Source of the DNA: Campylobacter concisus
GTDB lineage: Bacteria; Campylobacterota; Campylobacteria; Campylobacterales; Campylobacteraceae
Assembly (NCBI RefSeq): GCF_001891085.1
Contig: NZ_JXUP01000003.1
Coordinates: 1 to 64,000, forward strand
Direction of reading: 5' to 3'
Length of the DNA stretch: 64,000 nucleotides
The number at the start of each line of letters is the position of its first letter. Position 1 is the first letter of the stretch. A model generated the notes under the pieces. That model was not told the DNA's origin. It saw only the letters and a program-made list of their open reading frames with translations, and did not search any database. Shown here piece after piece: positions 6,785 through 17,027 of the stretch. A program made the position numbers and the translations under genes.

Positions 6785-7180
6785 ATGCAAGAAGTGATGG
6801 ATAAATTTTTAAGTGATCCCAGCCGGCAAAATGAGATAAATTTGATAGCGGCTTTAAAAAAGGCTAGCTTTTTCGCTCCGGTGCTTTTAAACCAAGCGCT
6901 TGCAAAGCCTGATGGCGGCGTTGTTTACGAGGAGGAGGGCTCAAATATCAAATTTATCCTGCTTGAAGATGAGGGCGAAAAACTTAGCTATTTTCCGGCA
7001 TTTACAAGCAAAGAGGCGATGAAACTTTGGCGAAATGACAGCGAGCAAGAAAGCATTGAGATAGGACTAAAAGAGTATCTTGCGATGCTAAAAGAGAGCA
7101 GCTACGCTGGAGTCGTGGTTGATGCATTTAGCTATGATTTTATTCTTAAAAAAGAGCAGATAGAAAAAATTTTAGACTAA
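6785..7180 (+). CDS. SseB-family domain protein
   Basis: A 131-residue soluble protein. ALKKASFFAPVLLNQ at about 22-36, a central strand pattern, and YFPAFTSKEAMKLW at about 75-88 match the N-terminal domain of SseB (enhanced serine sensitivity) proteins, whose molecular role is unclear. It lies one base after the gmhA stop and is likely the last gene of that operon. Confident on the family, not on function. Confidence 0.6.
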   Translation: MQEVMDKFLSDPSRQNEINLIAALKKASFFAPVLLNQALAKPDGGVVYEEEGSNIKFILLEDEGEKLSYFPAFTSKEAMKLWRNDSEQESIEIGLKEYLAMLKESSYAGVVVDAFSYDFILKKEQIEKILD

Positions 7181-7213
7181 AATTTTCATCGCACTATTGC
7201 CAAAGTCGCTGAT

Positions 7214-7233
7214 TTGCTATTTAGCAAGTTTTT
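7214..7233 (+). terminator. Weak hairpin before gyrA
   Basis: TTGCT (7214-7218) pairs with AGCAA (7223-7227), followed by GTTTTTATT. A short, weak candidate for ending the heptose operon. Confidence 0.35.
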
Positions 7234-7246
7234 ATTAATTTTAAGC

Positions 7247-7252
7247 TAAAAT
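7247..7252 (+). promoter_or_regulatory. gyrA -10 box
   Basis: TAAAAT in the context AAGCTAAAATCAGCC lies 26 bases before the gyrA ATG; AAGGA precedes the start codon. Campylobacter promoters usually lack a conserved -35. Confidence 0.5.
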
Positions 7253-7278
7253 CAGCCAAGCTAAATTTAAGGAAAAAA

Positions 7279-9900
7279 ATGAAAGACAATCTACTTGAAT
7301 TAACCCAAGATATCGCATCTGTTGATATCGAAGAGTCTATAAAAACTAGCTATCTTGACTACTCCATGAGCGTCATCGTCGGACGTGCTTTGCCTGACGC
7401 TAGAGACGGATTAAAGCCAGTTCATAGAAGAATTTTATACGCTATGGACAATCTTGGCGTTGGTAGCAGAAGTGCCTATATGAAGTCAGCTCGTATCGTC
7501 GGTGAAGTAATCGGTAAATATCACCCGCACGGCGACACAGCGGTTTATGACGCACTTGTTCGTATGGCTCAGAAATTTTCTATGCGTTATCCAGTCGTTG
7601 ACGGGCAAGGAAACTTTGGCTCGATAGATGGCGACAGCGCAGCTGCGATGCGTTATACCGAAGCTAGAATGACCATGCTTACTGAAGAGCTTTTAAAAGA
7701 TATCGACAAAGACACGGTTGATTTTGTACCAAACTACGACGATAGAGAGGTTGAGCCAGATGTACTTCCAAGCCGTGTGCCAAATTTATTATTAAACGGC
7801 TCAAGTGGTATTGCTGTTGGTATGGCGACAAATATCCCGCCACACAGCCTTGATGAGCTTATAGACGGTCTTTTACTACTTCTTGAAAACAAAGAGGCGA
7901 CGCTTGAAGAGGTAATGGAATTTATAAAAGGTCCAGACTTCCCAACTGGCGGTATCATCTTTGGTAAAAAAGGCATCATAGAGGCTTACCGCACAGGTCG
8001 CGGCAGGGTCAAACTAAGAGCTAAAACGCACATAGAAAAAAAGCCAAATAAAGACGTCATCGTTATCGACGAGCTGCCTTATCAAACAAACAAAGCAAGG
8101 CTTATTGAGCAGATCGCTGAGCTCGTAAAAGATAAGCAGATAGATGGCATCAGCGAGGTTAGAGATGAGTCTGACAAAGACGGCATCCGCGTCGTTATAG
8201 AGCTAAAACGCGACGCTATGAGCGACATCGTGCTAAATAACCTCTTTAAATCAACCACTATGGAGAGCACTTTTGGCGTTATTATGCTTGCTATTAATAA
8301 CAAAGAGCCAAAGGTATTTAACCTTATTGAGCTACTTAAGCTATTTTTAAATCACAGAAAAACGGTCATTATTAGAAGGACGATATTTGAGCTTGAAAAA
8401 GCGCGCGCAAGAGCCCACATCTTAGAGGGTCTAAAGATCGCACTTGATAACATCGACGAGGTGATCGAGCTTATTAGAAATAGTGCTGATACGGCGGTTG
8501 CTAGAGAAGGCTTGATGAGTAAATTTAACCTCTCAGAGCTACAAGCAAACGCGATCCTAGATATGAGGCTAAGCAAGCTAACGGGTCTTGAGCGCGAAAA
8601 ACTAGAGGCCGAGTTAGCCGAGCTGATGGCTGAGATCGCAAGACTTGATGAAATTTTAAAAAGTGAGACATTGCTTGAAAATTTGATAAAAGAAGAGCTT
8701 CTTGAGATCAAAAATAAATTTAAAGTGCCAAGAGTTACTGAGATCGTTGATGACTACGATGATATCGACATTGAAGATCTGATACCAAATGAAAATATGG
8801 TCGTAACCATAACTCACCGCGGCTACATCAAGCGTGTGCCAAGCAAGCAGTACGAGAAGCAAAAACGTGGTGGCAAGGGCAAAGTAGCGGTCACTACATA
8901 CGATGATGATTTTATAGAGAGTTTCTTTACTTCAAATACCCACGACACACTTATGTTTGTGACTGACCGCGGACAGCTATACTGGCTAAAAGTCTATAAG
9001 ATTCCAGAGGGAAGCCGAACAGCAAAAGGCAAAGCAGTTGTAAATTTGATTCAATTGCAGCCTGACGAGAAGATCAAAGCGATCATCCCAACGACTGATT
9101 TTGACGAGAGCAAATCGTTAGCGTTCTTTACTAAAAATGGCATCGTAAAACGCACAAATTTAAGCGAGTTTAAAAATATCCGCTCAGTTGGTGTAAGAGC
9201 TATAAGCCTCGATGAGAACGACGAGCTAGTAACTGCGCTTATCGCTCAAACATACGATGATATACCAGTGACTGACCCTGAAAATGAGCTAAGCGTAGAG
9301 ACAGAGGTGCTTGAAGTAGAAGAGCTTCAGAATGAGATCGATGAAGATAGTGCAAATGCTGAAGAGGACGCAGACTCAAGCGATGAGACAATGCTATTTG
9401 TCGTTACTAAAAAGGGTATGTGTCTTAAATTTAAGATCAGCAAGGTTCGCCAAATGGGAAGAACTGCACGCGGCGTAACGGGCATCAAATTTAAAGAGCC
9501 AGGTGACGAAGTCGTAGGTGCAGCAGTCATCGAAAGCAATGATCAAGAAATTTTAAGCATATCTCAAAAAGGTATCGGCAAGCGCACAACCGCTGATGAG
9601 TACCGCTTGACAAACCGCGGCGGTAAAGGCGTCATCTGCATGAAACTAACAAGCAGAACAGGTGATCTTGTGGGCGTTGTGATGGTTGATGAAGAGCAAG
9701 ATCTAATGGCTCTAACATCAAGCGGCAAGATGATAAGAGTAGATATGCAAAGCATCCGCAAAGCAGGACGTAATACAAGCGGCGTTATCGTCGTAAACGT
9801 CGATGGCGATGATGTTGTAAGTATCGCAAGATGCCCTAAGGCAGATGATGGCGAGGATGAGGAAGAAGCACCAAGCGAAGATATGGGGCTTTTGGAATAA
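7279..9900 (+). CDS. gyrA: DNA gyrase subunit A
   Basis: The 873-residue subunit cleaves and rejoins DNA in the A2B2 gyrase that introduces negative supercoils. Tyr126 in [11 protein letters not shown] is the DNA-linking tyrosine. The quinolone-determining region reads [12 protein letters not shown] with Thr87 and Asp91 (the C. jejuni Thr86/Asp90 equivalents), so the usual resistance changes are absent. QKRGGKGK is the GyrA box of the C-terminal wrapping domain. An acidic insertion (about residues 662-704) splits that domain, and the protein ends in an acidic tail; both may tune DNA wrapping. Confidence 0.97.
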   Translation: MKDNLLELTQDIASVDIEESIKTSYLDYSMSVIVGRALPDARDGLKPVHRRILYAMDNLGVGSRSAYMKSARIVGEVIGKYHPHGDTAVYDALVRMAQKFSMRYPVVDGQGNFGSIDGDSAAAMRYTEARMTMLTEELLKDIDKDTVDFVPNYDDREVEPDVLPSRVPNLLLNGSSGIAVGMATNIPPHSLDELIDGLLLLLENKEATLEEVMEFIKGPDFPTGGIIFGKKGIIEAYRTGRGRVKLRAKTHIEKKPNKDVIVIDELPYQTNKARLIEQIAELVKDKQIDGISEVRDESDKDGIRVVIELKRDAMSDIVLNNLFKSTTMESTFGVIMLAINNKEPKVFNLIELLKLFLNHRKTVIIRRTIFELEKARARAHILEGLKIALDNIDEVIELIRNSADTAVAREGLMSKFNLSELQANAILDMRLSKLTGLEREKLEAELAELMAEIARLDEILKSETLLENLIKEELLEIKNKFKVPRVTEIVDDYDDIDIEDLIPNENMVVTITHRGYIKRVPSKQYEKQKRGGKGKVAVTTYDDDFIESFFTSNTHDTLMFVTDRGQLYWLKVYKIPEGSRTAKGKAVVNLIQLQPDEKIKAIIPTTDFDESKSLAFFTKNGIVKRTNLSEFKNIRSVGVRAISLDENDELVTALIAQTYDDIPVTDPENELSVETEVLEVEELQNEIDEDSANAEEDADSSDETMLFVVTKKGMCLKFKISKVRQMGRTARGVTGIKFKEPGDEVVGAAVIESNDQEILSISQKGIGKRTTADEYRLTNRGGKGVICMKLTSRTGDLVGVVMVDEEQDLMALTSSGKMIRVDMQSIRKAGRNTSGVIVVNVDGDDVVSIARCPKADDGEDEEEAPSEDMGLLE

Positions 9901-9944
9901 ATTTTGCTATTAAATTTTAAATAAAAGCATAAAAAAGGTTGTTT

Positions 9945-10445
9945 ATGAAGATTAAAATTTTATCTTTTGCTTTGATGGTAGCTTTATTTGGCGGTTGCTC
10001 ATTTAACGGCTTTATGGGCGAGCCAACTAGCACATCAAACCGTAATGTAGTCATCCAAAAGGTCGATAAAGACGATCTTAGAGAGGTGATGAAAAAAGAG
10101 AAGATGATATATGATAGCGCTCCAAGAGAGACCACTTTTAGAGCCACAGGCGAGGGCATAGCTCCGCTAAATTCGCTCTCATACGCTCAGTCAGTCACTC
10201 TTGCAAAAAGAGCAGCTATGGCTGATGCTTATTCGCAGCTTGCTGGTAAGCTTTATGGCGTAAAGATCAATGCTGAAGACACCGTAAGAGACGCGATGCT
10301 AAACGACTCATCTATCACTTCAAAGGTTCAAGGCCTTGTTAAAAACGCAAGGATCGTGAATGAAAATTTCAAAGACGGGCTTTATAAGGTAAATATGGAG
10401 CTTAAGATAGACGAAGATAAGTGGCGAGAAGTCTTTTCTTACTAA
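9945..10445 (+). CDS. flgP: Flagellar outer-membrane lipoprotein FlgP (LPP20 family)
   Basis: A 166-residue lipoprotein with a signal ending in the lipobox LFGGC and an LPP20-type domain (TFRATGEGIAP..., LAKRAAMADAYSQLAGKLYG). In C. jejuni the gene at this place, between gyrA and flgR, is flgP, whose product forms the basal disk around the flagellar motor and is needed for rotation. The ATG at 9945 is chosen over an upstream TTG because AAAAGG lies six bases before it. It overlaps flgQ. Confidence 0.85.
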   Translation: MKIKILSFALMVALFGGCSFNGFMGEPTSTSNRNVVIQKVDKDDLREVMKKEKMIYDSAPRETTFRATGEGIAPLNSLSYAQSVTLAKRAAMADAYSQLAGKLYGVKINAEDTVRDAMLNDSSITSKVQGLVKNARIVNENFKDGLYKVNMELKIDEDKWREVFSY

Positions 10446-10813
10446 CAATACTTTTAAATTTCTCCTTTTGCCTGGAGGAGTTTATCTTCTGGGCGAAGGT
10501 CGATACGAAAAATCAAATAGTTGCCTTTGAGGAAATTTCATTTTCAAAGGCGATGACTTTAACATCAAATCCAAAACCAAAATTTCTTTGCCAGATAGAT
10601 GCTTTTAAAGATGAAAACACCACAACTCTTGGCTTTTTAAATTTACACAAAGATGAAATTTTTGACTGCTTTGCCTTAAAAAAAGTGATGATAAAAAATG
10701 AGCTTAATGTCAAAAATACACAGATCTCAAACGCTTCAAATTTGAAAATTTTGCCAGTTAGATTTATGGTGGAATTTAAGCCAAAATCCGCTATCATCGG
10801 CACACTTCAATAA
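10421..10813 (+). CDS. flgQ: FlgQ-like periplasmic protein
   Basis: A 130-residue exported protein starting with GTG inside the flgP end; residues 1-17 form a hydrophobic signal (LFLLTILLNFSFC). The rest is beta-rich with no recognised domain. By position between flgP and flgR it corresponds to FlgQ, needed for FlgP stability and motility in C. jejuni. The family is weakly conserved, so the call leans on order. Confidence 0.7.
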   Translation: MARSLFLLTILLNFSFCLEEFIFWAKVDTKNQIVAFEEISFSKAMTLTSNPKPKFLCQIDAFKDENTTTLGFLNLHKDEIFDCFALKKVMIKNELNVKNTQISNASNLKILPVRFMVEFKPKSAIIGTLQ

Positions 10814-10825
10814 AAAAGAGATCAA

Positions 10826-11980
10826 ATGAATATCGTCATAGTAGAAGATGACATCAATATGCGAAAGTCGCTTGAGATCGCACTTGGCGAGTACGACGAG
10901 CTAAACATCAAGAGCTATAAGAGCGCAGTTGAAGCTCTAAAAAAGCTAAGCGACGACACTGATCTAATCATAACCGACATAAACATGCCAAAGATGGACG
11001 GACTTGAGTTCATTAAAGAGTTAAACGGCAAATTTGACGTCATCATAATGACAGGAAATGCGACGCTTAATAAGGCGATAGAGAGCGTTAGGCTCGGCGT
11101 GAAGGACTTTTTAACAAAGCCATTTGACGTCTCGACGCTATATGAAGCGATAAAAAGGGTCGAGCTTCTTAAGCAAAAAACTCCAAAAACTATAAAAAAA
11201 ATAGAAACAAAAAGCGAAAATAACGGCTTTTTAGCCACTTCAAAGGCACTTGAAGCGACGCTAAATATCGCGCTAAAAGCTGCAAGGACTGACGCTTCAG
11301 TCATGCTTAGTGGCGAAAGTGGCGTTGGCAAGGAGGTCTTTGCTAAATTTATCCACGCAAACTCACCTAGAAAAGATGCTGTATTTGTTGCTTTAAATAT
11401 GGCAGCGATCCCTGAAAATTTGATAGAAAGTGAGCTTTTTGGCTTTGAAAAAGGCGCATTTACTGACGCTGCGACTACAAAAAAAGGACAGTTTGAGCTA
11501 GCAAATGGTGGAACGCTATTTTTAGATGAGATCGGCGAGATGCCTATAAATTTACAACCAAAGCTGCTTCGTGCCTTGCAGGAGCGCGAGATAACAAGAC
11601 TTGGCGCTACAAAGAGCGAAAAGATAGATGTTCGCATCATCTGCGCTACAAACGCAAATTTAGAGCTTGCGATGAAAGAGGGCAGGTTTAGAGAGGATCT
11701 TTTCTACCGCCTAAATACGATCCCGCTTTTCATCCCGCCACTTCGTGAGCGAAAAGATGAAATTTTACCTATCGCGCAGGATACTTTGGAAAAATGTTGC
11801 AAAGAGTATGGCTTTGAGGCTAAAAATTTCTCAAAAGCGGCAAAAGAGGAGCTTTTGAGCTATGACTATCCAGGCAACATAAGAGAGCTCATTTCAGTCG
11901 TGCAAAGAGCAGTGATACTAAGCGAGGGTGATGAAATTTTGCCAAATGATCTATTTTTACAAGCCAGAAGCAAAAAATAG
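10826..11980 (+). CDS. flgR: Sigma-54-dependent flagellar response regulator FlgR, without C-terminal DNA-binding domain
   Basis: Receiver domain 1-115 with phospho-acceptor Asp51 (LIITDINMPKMDG) and the conserved Lys in LTKPFD; AAA+ domain from about 135 with Walker A GESGVGKE, the sigma-54 contact loop GAFTDA and Walker B TLFLDEIGEMP. The protein ends at residue 384, soon after the AAA+ lid (NDLFLQARSKK), with no Fis-type helix-turn-helix. It should activate RpoN-dependent rod/hook genes under the kinase FlgS. It follows flgQ by 12 bases. Confidence 0.92.
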   Translation: MNIVIVEDDINMRKSLEIALGEYDELNIKSYKSAVEALKKLSDDTDLIITDINMPKMDGLEFIKELNGKFDVIIMTGNATLNKAIESVRLGVKDFLTKPFDVSTLYEAIKRVELLKQKTPKTIKKIETKSENNGFLATSKALEATLNIALKAARTDASVMLSGESGVGKEVFAKFIHANSPRKDAVFVALNMAAIPENLIESELFGFEKGAFTDAATTKKGQFELANGGTLFLDEIGEMPINLQPKLLRALQEREITRLGATKSEKIDVRIICATNANLELAMKEGRFREDLFYRLNTIPLFIPPLRERKDEILPIAQDTLEKCCKEYGFEAKNFSKAAKEELLSYDYPGNIRELISVVQRAVILSEGDEILPNDLFLQARSKK

Positions 11981-12029
11981 CCATAAATTTAAGTAAAATT
12001 ACGAAAATTAAAAAAGATAAGGAGAGCAG

Positions 12030-13055
12030 ATGAGAAAATTTAACGTAGCAGTCGTTGGTGCTACTGGAGCGGTCGGCGAAGAGCTTTTTAGAGTTATGGA
12101 AGAGGTTGATTTTCCAGTTGGAGAGCTTTTACCGCTTGCTAGTGCAAAAAGTGCTGGTAGCGAGATCGAATTTAATGGCAAATATTACAAGGTAAAAGAG
12201 CTAACCGAAAAGGTTTTTTGCGAGCACGAGATTGATATTGCTTTTTTTAGTGCGGGCGGTTCAGTCTCAGAGAAATTTGCCAAATTTGCAGCTGATAGTG
12301 GCGCAGTAGTCATCGATAACACCAGCCATTTTAGGATGGATAAAGATATCCCTCTTGTTGTGCCAGAGTGCAATCCAAGCGACATTGCTATGTGGAAAAA
12401 TCGCGGCATCATCGCAAATCCAAACTGCTCGACTATCCAAATGGTGCAAATTTTAAAACCGCTAAACGACGCTTTTAGTATCAATAGAGTCGATGTCTCT
12501 ACTTACCAAGCAGCAAGCGGTGCTGGCAAAGAGGGCATGGAAGAGCTTGTCGTTCAGATGCAAAAATTCTTTGAGTTTAAACTTGATGAGTGCGAGCCAA
12601 AGGTATTTGCACACCGCCTAGCACTAAACGTGATCCCACATATCGATGTTTTTTTGGACAATGACTATACAAAAGAAGAGATGAAAATGGTCAATGAGAC
12701 GCAAAAAATTCTTCACAAAGATATAGAAGTTAGCGCTACCTGTGTGCGTGTGCCAGTGCTTAGAAGCCACTCTGAGGCGATCACTATCCACTTTGACAAA
12801 GATGTGAGTGCAGATGCGGCAAGAGAGGTTTTAAGCAAAGCTCCAAGCGTCGTTGTGGTCGATAATCCAGCAAATAAAGAGTATCCGATGCCTATCATTT
12901 CAAGCGATACAAATGAGACTTATGTCGGCAGGATCAGAGTTGATAATTACAGACCTAATGTGCTTCACCTTTGGTGCAGTGCCGATCAGATCCGCGTAGG
13001 GGCTGCTACAAATGCTGTCAGGATCGCGCAAAAGTGGATTGCGATGCAAGAGTAA
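12030..13055 (+). CDS. asd: Aspartate-semialdehyde dehydrogenase
   Basis: A 341-residue NADP enzyme reducing aspartyl phosphate to the semialdehyde, leading to lysine/diaminopimelate, threonine and methionine. VGATGAVGEEL is the dinucleotide loop, NPNCSTIQ holds the catalytic Cys, and RVPVLRSHSEAI the substrate Arg/His region. AAGGAGAG precedes the ATG. Same place next to flgR in C. jejuni. Confidence 0.95.
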   Translation: MRKFNVAVVGATGAVGEELFRVMEEVDFPVGELLPLASAKSAGSEIEFNGKYYKVKELTEKVFCEHEIDIAFFSAGGSVSEKFAKFAADSGAVVIDNTSHFRMDKDIPLVVPECNPSDIAMWKNRGIIANPNCSTIQMVQILKPLNDAFSINRVDVSTYQAASGAGKEGMEELVVQMQKFFEFKLDECEPKVFAHRLALNVIPHIDVFLDNDYTKEEMKMVNETQKILHKDIEVSATCVRVPVLRSHSEAITIHFDKDVSADAAREVLSKAPSVVVVDNPANKEYPMPIISSDTNETYVGRIRVDNYRPNVLHLWCSADQIRVGAATNAVRIAQKWIAMQE

Positions 13056-13071
13056 ATAAGAAGGATTTTTA

Positions 13072-13578
13072 TTGCGTAAGATATTTGAAAAAATTTTGCT
13101 TGCTAGTAACAGCTTTACACTTTTTCCAGTAGTTTTTGGACTTTTAGGTGCGATCGTGCTTTTTATCATCGCAAGTTACGACGTCGGCAAGGTACTTTTA
13201 GAGGTTTATAAATATTTCTTTGCTGCAGATTTTCACGTTGAAAATTTCCACTCAGAGGTCGTTGGCGAGATAGTTGGAGCGATCGATCTATACTTGATGG
13301 CGCTTGTTCTTTATATATTTAGCTTTGGAATTTACGAGCTTTTCATCTCAGAGATCACACAGTTAAAGCAGTCAAAGCAGAGCAAGGTGCTTGAGGTGCA
13401 TTCACTTGATGAGCTAAAAGACAAGCTTGGCAAAGTGATCGTCATGGTCTTAATCGTAAATTTCTTCCAAAGGGTGCTTCACGCAAGCTTTACAACACCG
13501 CTTGAAATGGCATATCTTGCGGCTTCTATCCTAGCACTTTGCCTTGGACTTTACTTCCTTCACAAGGGAGATCACTAA
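13072..13578 (+). CDS. YqhA/UPF0114-family membrane protein
   Basis: A 168-residue membrane protein starting with TTG and an AAGGA site. Hydrophobic segments lie near residues 14-34, 62-85, 118-138 and 144-160. FLYLMALVLYIFSFGIYELF-like central segment and the LKDKLGKVIVMVLIV part fit the UPF0114 family, whose role is unknown. It follows asd closely, so the two are probably cotranscribed. Confidence 0.75.
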   Translation: MRKIFEKILLASNSFTLFPVVFGLLGAIVLFIIASYDVGKVLLEVYKYFFAADFHVENFHSEVVGEIVGAIDLYLMALVLYIFSFGIYELFISEITQLKQSKQSKVLEVHSLDELKDKLGKVIVMVLIVNFFQRVLHASFTTPLEMAYLAASILALCLGLYFLHKGDH

Positions 13579-13607
13579 AATTTTAAGCGTTTTTACGCTT
13601 AAAATTT
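13578..13607. terminator. Perfect 13-bp hairpin after the YqhA-type gene
   Basis: AAATTTTAAGCGT (13578-13590) pairs perfectly with 13595-13607 around a TTTT loop, starting at the last base of the stop codon. The following bases are C-rich rather than a T run, so it may act mainly as an mRNA 3' stabiliser. Confidence 0.6.
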
Positions 13608-13670
13608 CCCCTACATCTTTTCTTTAGCTATTTTTAGGTAATATCCCTTTAAAAATTTAAAGGAAATTTA

Positions 13671-14693
13671 ATGATTTTTATAGACGCTTGTCTTAAAAAA
13701 CCTACCCCTTATACGCCTGTTTGGATGATGCGCCAAGCCGGTAGATATTTGCCAGAGTATATGCGAGTACGCGCGCAAGCAGGGGATTTTTTATCTCTTT
13801 GCAAAGACTACAAAAAGGCTAGCGAAGTTACGCTTCAACCAGTTGAAATTCTTGGCGTTGATGCGGCGATTTTATTTAGCGACATTCTCGTTGTGCCTCT
13901 TGAAATGGGCATGGATCTACGTTTTGAAAAGGGTGAGGGCCCAGTTTTTACAGAGCCTTTGCGTGATAAAGCCGCACTTGACGCACTTAGTATCGAAAAA
14001 TCGACTAAAAATCTAGCATACGTCTATGATACGATCAAACTTACAAGAGCAAATTTAGCCAAAGATAAGGCGCTCATTGGCTTTTGTGGCGCACCTTGGA
14101 CGATAGCTACATATATGATCGAGGGTGGTGGCAGTAAAACTTATGCAGTTTGCAAAAAAATGCTCTATCAAAATCCAGAATTTTTACATCAAATCTTAGA
14201 AAAAGTGACGCAAGCACTCATCCTTTACGTCAAAGAGCAGATAAGAGCAGGCGTAAATGCAGTGCAAATTTTTGACAGCTGGGCGGCTGCGCTTGAAGAG
14301 CAGGCATATTTTGAGTTTGGGTTTAACTACATAAACAAAATAGTTGATAGCGTCAAGTCTGAGTTTCCAGAGATCCCAGTCATCGTTTTCCCAAAAGGTA
14401 TAAGCGGCTATCTAGATAAAATTTCAGGAAACTTTGATGTTTTTGGTGTCGACTGGAGTACACCGATTAAGCTAGCCAAAGCAAAACTTAGTCCAAGATA
14501 CGTCCTTCAGGGTAATATGGAGCCAACTAGACTTTATAGCAAAAAGGCGATAGATGAAGGCGTAGATAAAATTTTAAGTACGATGAAAGGGGTGCCGCAT
14601 ATTTTTAACCTCGGTCATGGAATTTTGCCTGATGTGCCAGTTGAGAATGCAAAATATTTTATAAAACAGGTACAGACAAAAAGTGCAAGGTAA
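13671..14693 (+). CDS. hemE: Uroporphyrinogen decarboxylase
   Basis: The 340-residue enzyme converts uroporphyrinogen III to coproporphyrinogen III in heme synthesis. [15 protein letters not shown] is the signature with the substrate Arg, followed by the second signature [31 protein letters not shown] precedes the ATG. It overlaps the following radical SAM gene by 11 bases, as in C. jejuni Cj1243/Cj1244. Confidence 0.95.
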   Translation: MIFIDACLKKPTPYTPVWMMRQAGRYLPEYMRVRAQAGDFLSLCKDYKKASEVTLQPVEILGVDAAILFSDILVVPLEMGMDLRFEKGEGPVFTEPLRDKAALDALSIEKSTKNLAYVYDTIKLTRANLAKDKALIGFCGAPWTIATYMIEGGGSKTYAVCKKMLYQNPEFLHQILEKVTQALILYVKEQIRAGVNAVQIFDSWAAALEEQAYFEFGFNYINKIVDSVKSEFPEIPVIVFPKGISGYLDKISGNFDVFGVDWSTPIKLAKAKLSPRYVLQGNMEPTRLYSKKAIDEGVDKILSTMKGVPHIFNLGHGILPDVPVENAKYFIKQVQTKSAR

Positions 14694-15606
14694 TAAGCCT
14701 TGCATCGTCTTTGGACCGATAAATTCTCGCCGTTTTGGTATGAGCCTAGGCATTGATCTAAGCCATAAACAAAAATCATGTAATTTTGACTGTGTTTATT
14801 GCGAGCTAAGTGGCGCAAAGACTGTTGAAACAATAGAAAATCCACCAAGCGTTGATGAGATTATAAGCGCTTTAAAAGAAGCATTAAAAACTCATCAAAA
14901 CATCGACGTCATCACGCTTACAGCAAATGGCGAACCAACTCTTTACCCGTACTTAAAAGAGCTGATAGCAAAAGTAAATGAGCTAAAAGGTAGTGCAAAA
15001 ACACTTATTTTGAGTAATGGCTCAGGCGTGTGTGACCCAAAAATTTGTGAAGCACTACATGGGCTTGATATAGTGAAATTTAGCCTTGATAGCGCAGTAC
15101 AAAGTACATTTAAAAAGATAGATCGCAACAAAAGCGGCATAGAAGTAAATGAACTTATAAAAGCAATGGCTAAATTTCGTAAGGAATTTGCTGGCGAGCT
15201 TGTGCTTGAAATTTTGGTCGTGGCTGGATTTAACGACAAAGAAGAGGAATTTGTAGCGCTTAATGAGGCTATAAATGAGATAGCTCCGCACCGAGTGGAT
15301 ATTGGCACGATAGATCGCCCACCAGCTTACAATGTAAAGGGTGTAGACGCCAAAAAACTAGAGGAGCTAGCCAAGCAGATAAGTTGCGTACCGGTTAATA
15401 TAGCTAAGGCTCACAAAATAGAGCAAAAGTATAACTTTAGTGAGGAAGAAATTTTAGAAATGCTAAGGCGTCGTCCGCAAACTATTGCAAATATTGAAGA
15501 AAATTTCTCAGAGCACTCAAAGCAAATTTTAAACAAGCTCTTGCAACAAGATATGGTTTATCTAGCCGATGTTGCTGGAGTAAAATTTTATAAATTAAGA
15601 GCATAA
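14683..15606 (+). CDS. Radical SAM enzyme (COG0731-like)
   Basis: A 307-residue protein starting with GTG within the hemE end. [10 protein letters not shown] supplies the CxxxCxxC ligands of the 4Fe-4S cluster near residue 35, preceded by [15 protein letters not shown], a form seen in wyosine-synthase-like COG0731 proteins. A winged-helix-like C-terminal region ([15 protein letters not shown]...) follows. The substrate is unknown. Confidence 0.75.
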   Translation: MQGNKPCIVFGPINSRRFGMSLGIDLSHKQKSCNFDCVYCELSGAKTVETIENPPSVDEIISALKEALKTHQNIDVITLTANGEPTLYPYLKELIAKVNELKGSAKTLILSNGSGVCDPKICEALHGLDIVKFSLDSAVQSTFKKIDRNKSGIEVNELIKAMAKFRKEFAGELVLEILVVAGFNDKEEEFVALNEAINEIAPHRVDIGTIDRPPAYNVKGVDAKKLEELAKQISCVPVNIAKAHKIEQKYNFSEEEILEMLRRRPQTIANIEENFSEHSKQILNKLLQQDMVYLADVAGVKFYKLRA

Positions 15607-16431
15607 ATGAAAAGAATCCTTACAATACAAGATATCTCGTGCGTTGGCAAATGTTCCCTTACCGTTGCACTTCCGATAATTAGCGCTCAAGGCATTGAGA
15701 CGTGCATATTGCCTACTGCGCTACTTTCGACCCACACTGGCTTTAAAAATTTCACATTTCGTGATCTGACTGATGAATTTGACGAGATAACACAAGTATG
15801 GCACAAAGAAAATATCGCATTTGATGGAATTTATACTGGATTTTTAGGCAGCTTTAGCCAGCTTGAGCTGATAGAGAAAATTTTTAATGAGTTTAATGAC
15901 TCTGCTCCACTAATACTTGTAGATCCTTGTATGGGCGACAATGGCAAGCTCTATCACGGATTTGATGAAAAATTTGTTATGAAAATGCGCGAACTTTGCA
16001 CAAAGGCTCACGTCATCACGCCAAATATAACAGAGGCAAGCTTTATGTGCGGGATGCCGTTTTTTGGCAGTGACTATACGCAAGATTATATTTTAGAGTT
16101 GCTTGAAGGCTTAGCTAGCTTTGGAGCTAGAAAGATCGTGCTAAAGGGCATTAGATACAAGCAAAATGAATGCGGCATCATAGCTTACGACGCAAAGACA
16201 AAAGAAAAAGTGGAGTATTTTCACGAGTTTTTGCCATTTCACACGAGTGGAACTGGAGATATATTTGCTTCAGTGCTTTTTGGCTCGCTAGTAAATGGCG
16301 AAACGATAGAAACTGCTATAAAAAAGGCGGCAAATTTTGTGCTTAGCAGCATTAAAGTCACGCTAAAAGATAAGAACCGCACATGGTATGGTGTGCAGTT
16401 TGAAAAGATGCTTGGCACTCTTGCAAAATAG
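15607..16431 (+). CDS. Pyridoxal/pyridoxamine kinase-like protein
   Basis: A 274-residue ribokinase-fold kinase. QDISCVGKCSLTVALPI at the N-terminus and LILVDPCMGDNGKLY, VITPNITEA, then HTSGTGDIFASVLFG (anion hole and base) match PdxY/PdxK-type salvage kinases that phosphorylate B6 vitamers. It starts directly at the radical SAM stop. The family is sure; the exact vitamer is not. Confidence 0.8.
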   Translation: MKRILTIQDISCVGKCSLTVALPIISAQGIETCILPTALLSTHTGFKNFTFRDLTDEFDEITQVWHKENIAFDGIYTGFLGSFSQLELIEKIFNEFNDSAPLILVDPCMGDNGKLYHGFDEKFVMKMRELCTKAHVITPNITEASFMCGMPFFGSDYTQDYILELLEGLASFGARKIVLKGIRYKQNECGIIAYDAKTKEKVEYFHEFLPFHTSGTGDIFASVLFGSLVNGETIETAIKKAANFVLSSIKVTLKDKNRTWYGVQFEKMLGTLAK

Positions 16432-16440
16432 GCTGGCAAA

Positions 16441-16800
16441 CTACTTATTTAAAATTTTTAATAACACAACGATATGGCAAAGATTTATATCTTTGCTAGC
16501 TGTTAGAAGTGCTATATCGCCATGCTCTTTTTCTAGTTTTTTTAGCATTTTAAAGCAAGATTGCGCTTTTTCATTATCAAGCTCGAGCTCAAATTTCTCA
16601 CAAAACTCACCAAATCTAGCTTCTCTATCTTCATGAAACCACTCTCTTAAAGCAGTGCTTGGTGTGATATCTTTTAGCCAAAGGAAATTTGAAAATATCT
16701 CTTTTCTTATGCCTCTTGGATAGAGTCTATCAACAAAAGCCGCCTTCATATCCAAACTATCATCTTTGATAAAATCATAAATTCTATAAGCTTTAAACAT
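16441..16800 (-). CDS. DUF488-family protein
   Basis: A 119-residue protein with AFVDRLYPRGIRKE, WLKDITPSTALREWFHEDREAR and a C-terminal hydrophobic strand, matching the YeaO-like branch of DUF488. Function unknown. It faces the kinase gene with only about 10 bases between the stops and no clear terminator. Confidence 0.75.
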   Translation of the reverse strand: MFKAYRIYDFIKDDSLDMKAAFVDRLYPRGIRKEIFSNFLWLKDITPSTALREWFHEDREARFGEFCEKFELELDNEKAQSCFKMLKKLEKEHGDIALLTASKDINLCHIVVLLKILNK

Positions 16801-16935
16801 GTTGTGATTGTAGTCCTATAATGTTTATAAATAAAAAAATATTCTTAGTTATCTTATATTTTTTATACTTGTTTAAATTTTAAGGTTTGTAAAATCAAAG
16901 CTCAAATTTTTGATTGTGGTGATAAGAATTAAACT

Positions 16936-16954
16936 AGGACTAGAAAATAGTCCT
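16936..16954. repeat. Short hairpin in the prs upstream region
   Basis: AGGACTA and TAGTCCT form a 7-bp stem around GAAAA. The 227-bp gap 16801-17027 otherwise holds only AT-rich sequence and the prs promoter. No U run follows, so a plain terminator is unlikely. Confidence 0.4.
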
Positions 16955-16988
16955 GAAAAGAATAAATTTAAATTAAAGCTCGTTTCGA

Positions 16989-16994
16989 TAAAAT
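16989..16994 (+). promoter_or_regulatory. prs -10 box
   Basis: TAAAAT in TTCGATAAAATCCC lies 34 bases before the prs ATG. Confidence 0.5.
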
Positions 16995-17027
16995 CCCAAC
17001 ATAAAAATCACTAAAAAGGTTATCATT

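Noticed and set aside
10915-11640. A 241-codon open frame on the minus strand inside flgR
   Set aside because: Shadow of flgR: serine/phenylalanine-rich antisense composition, no ribosome site, and flgR is clearly the real gene.
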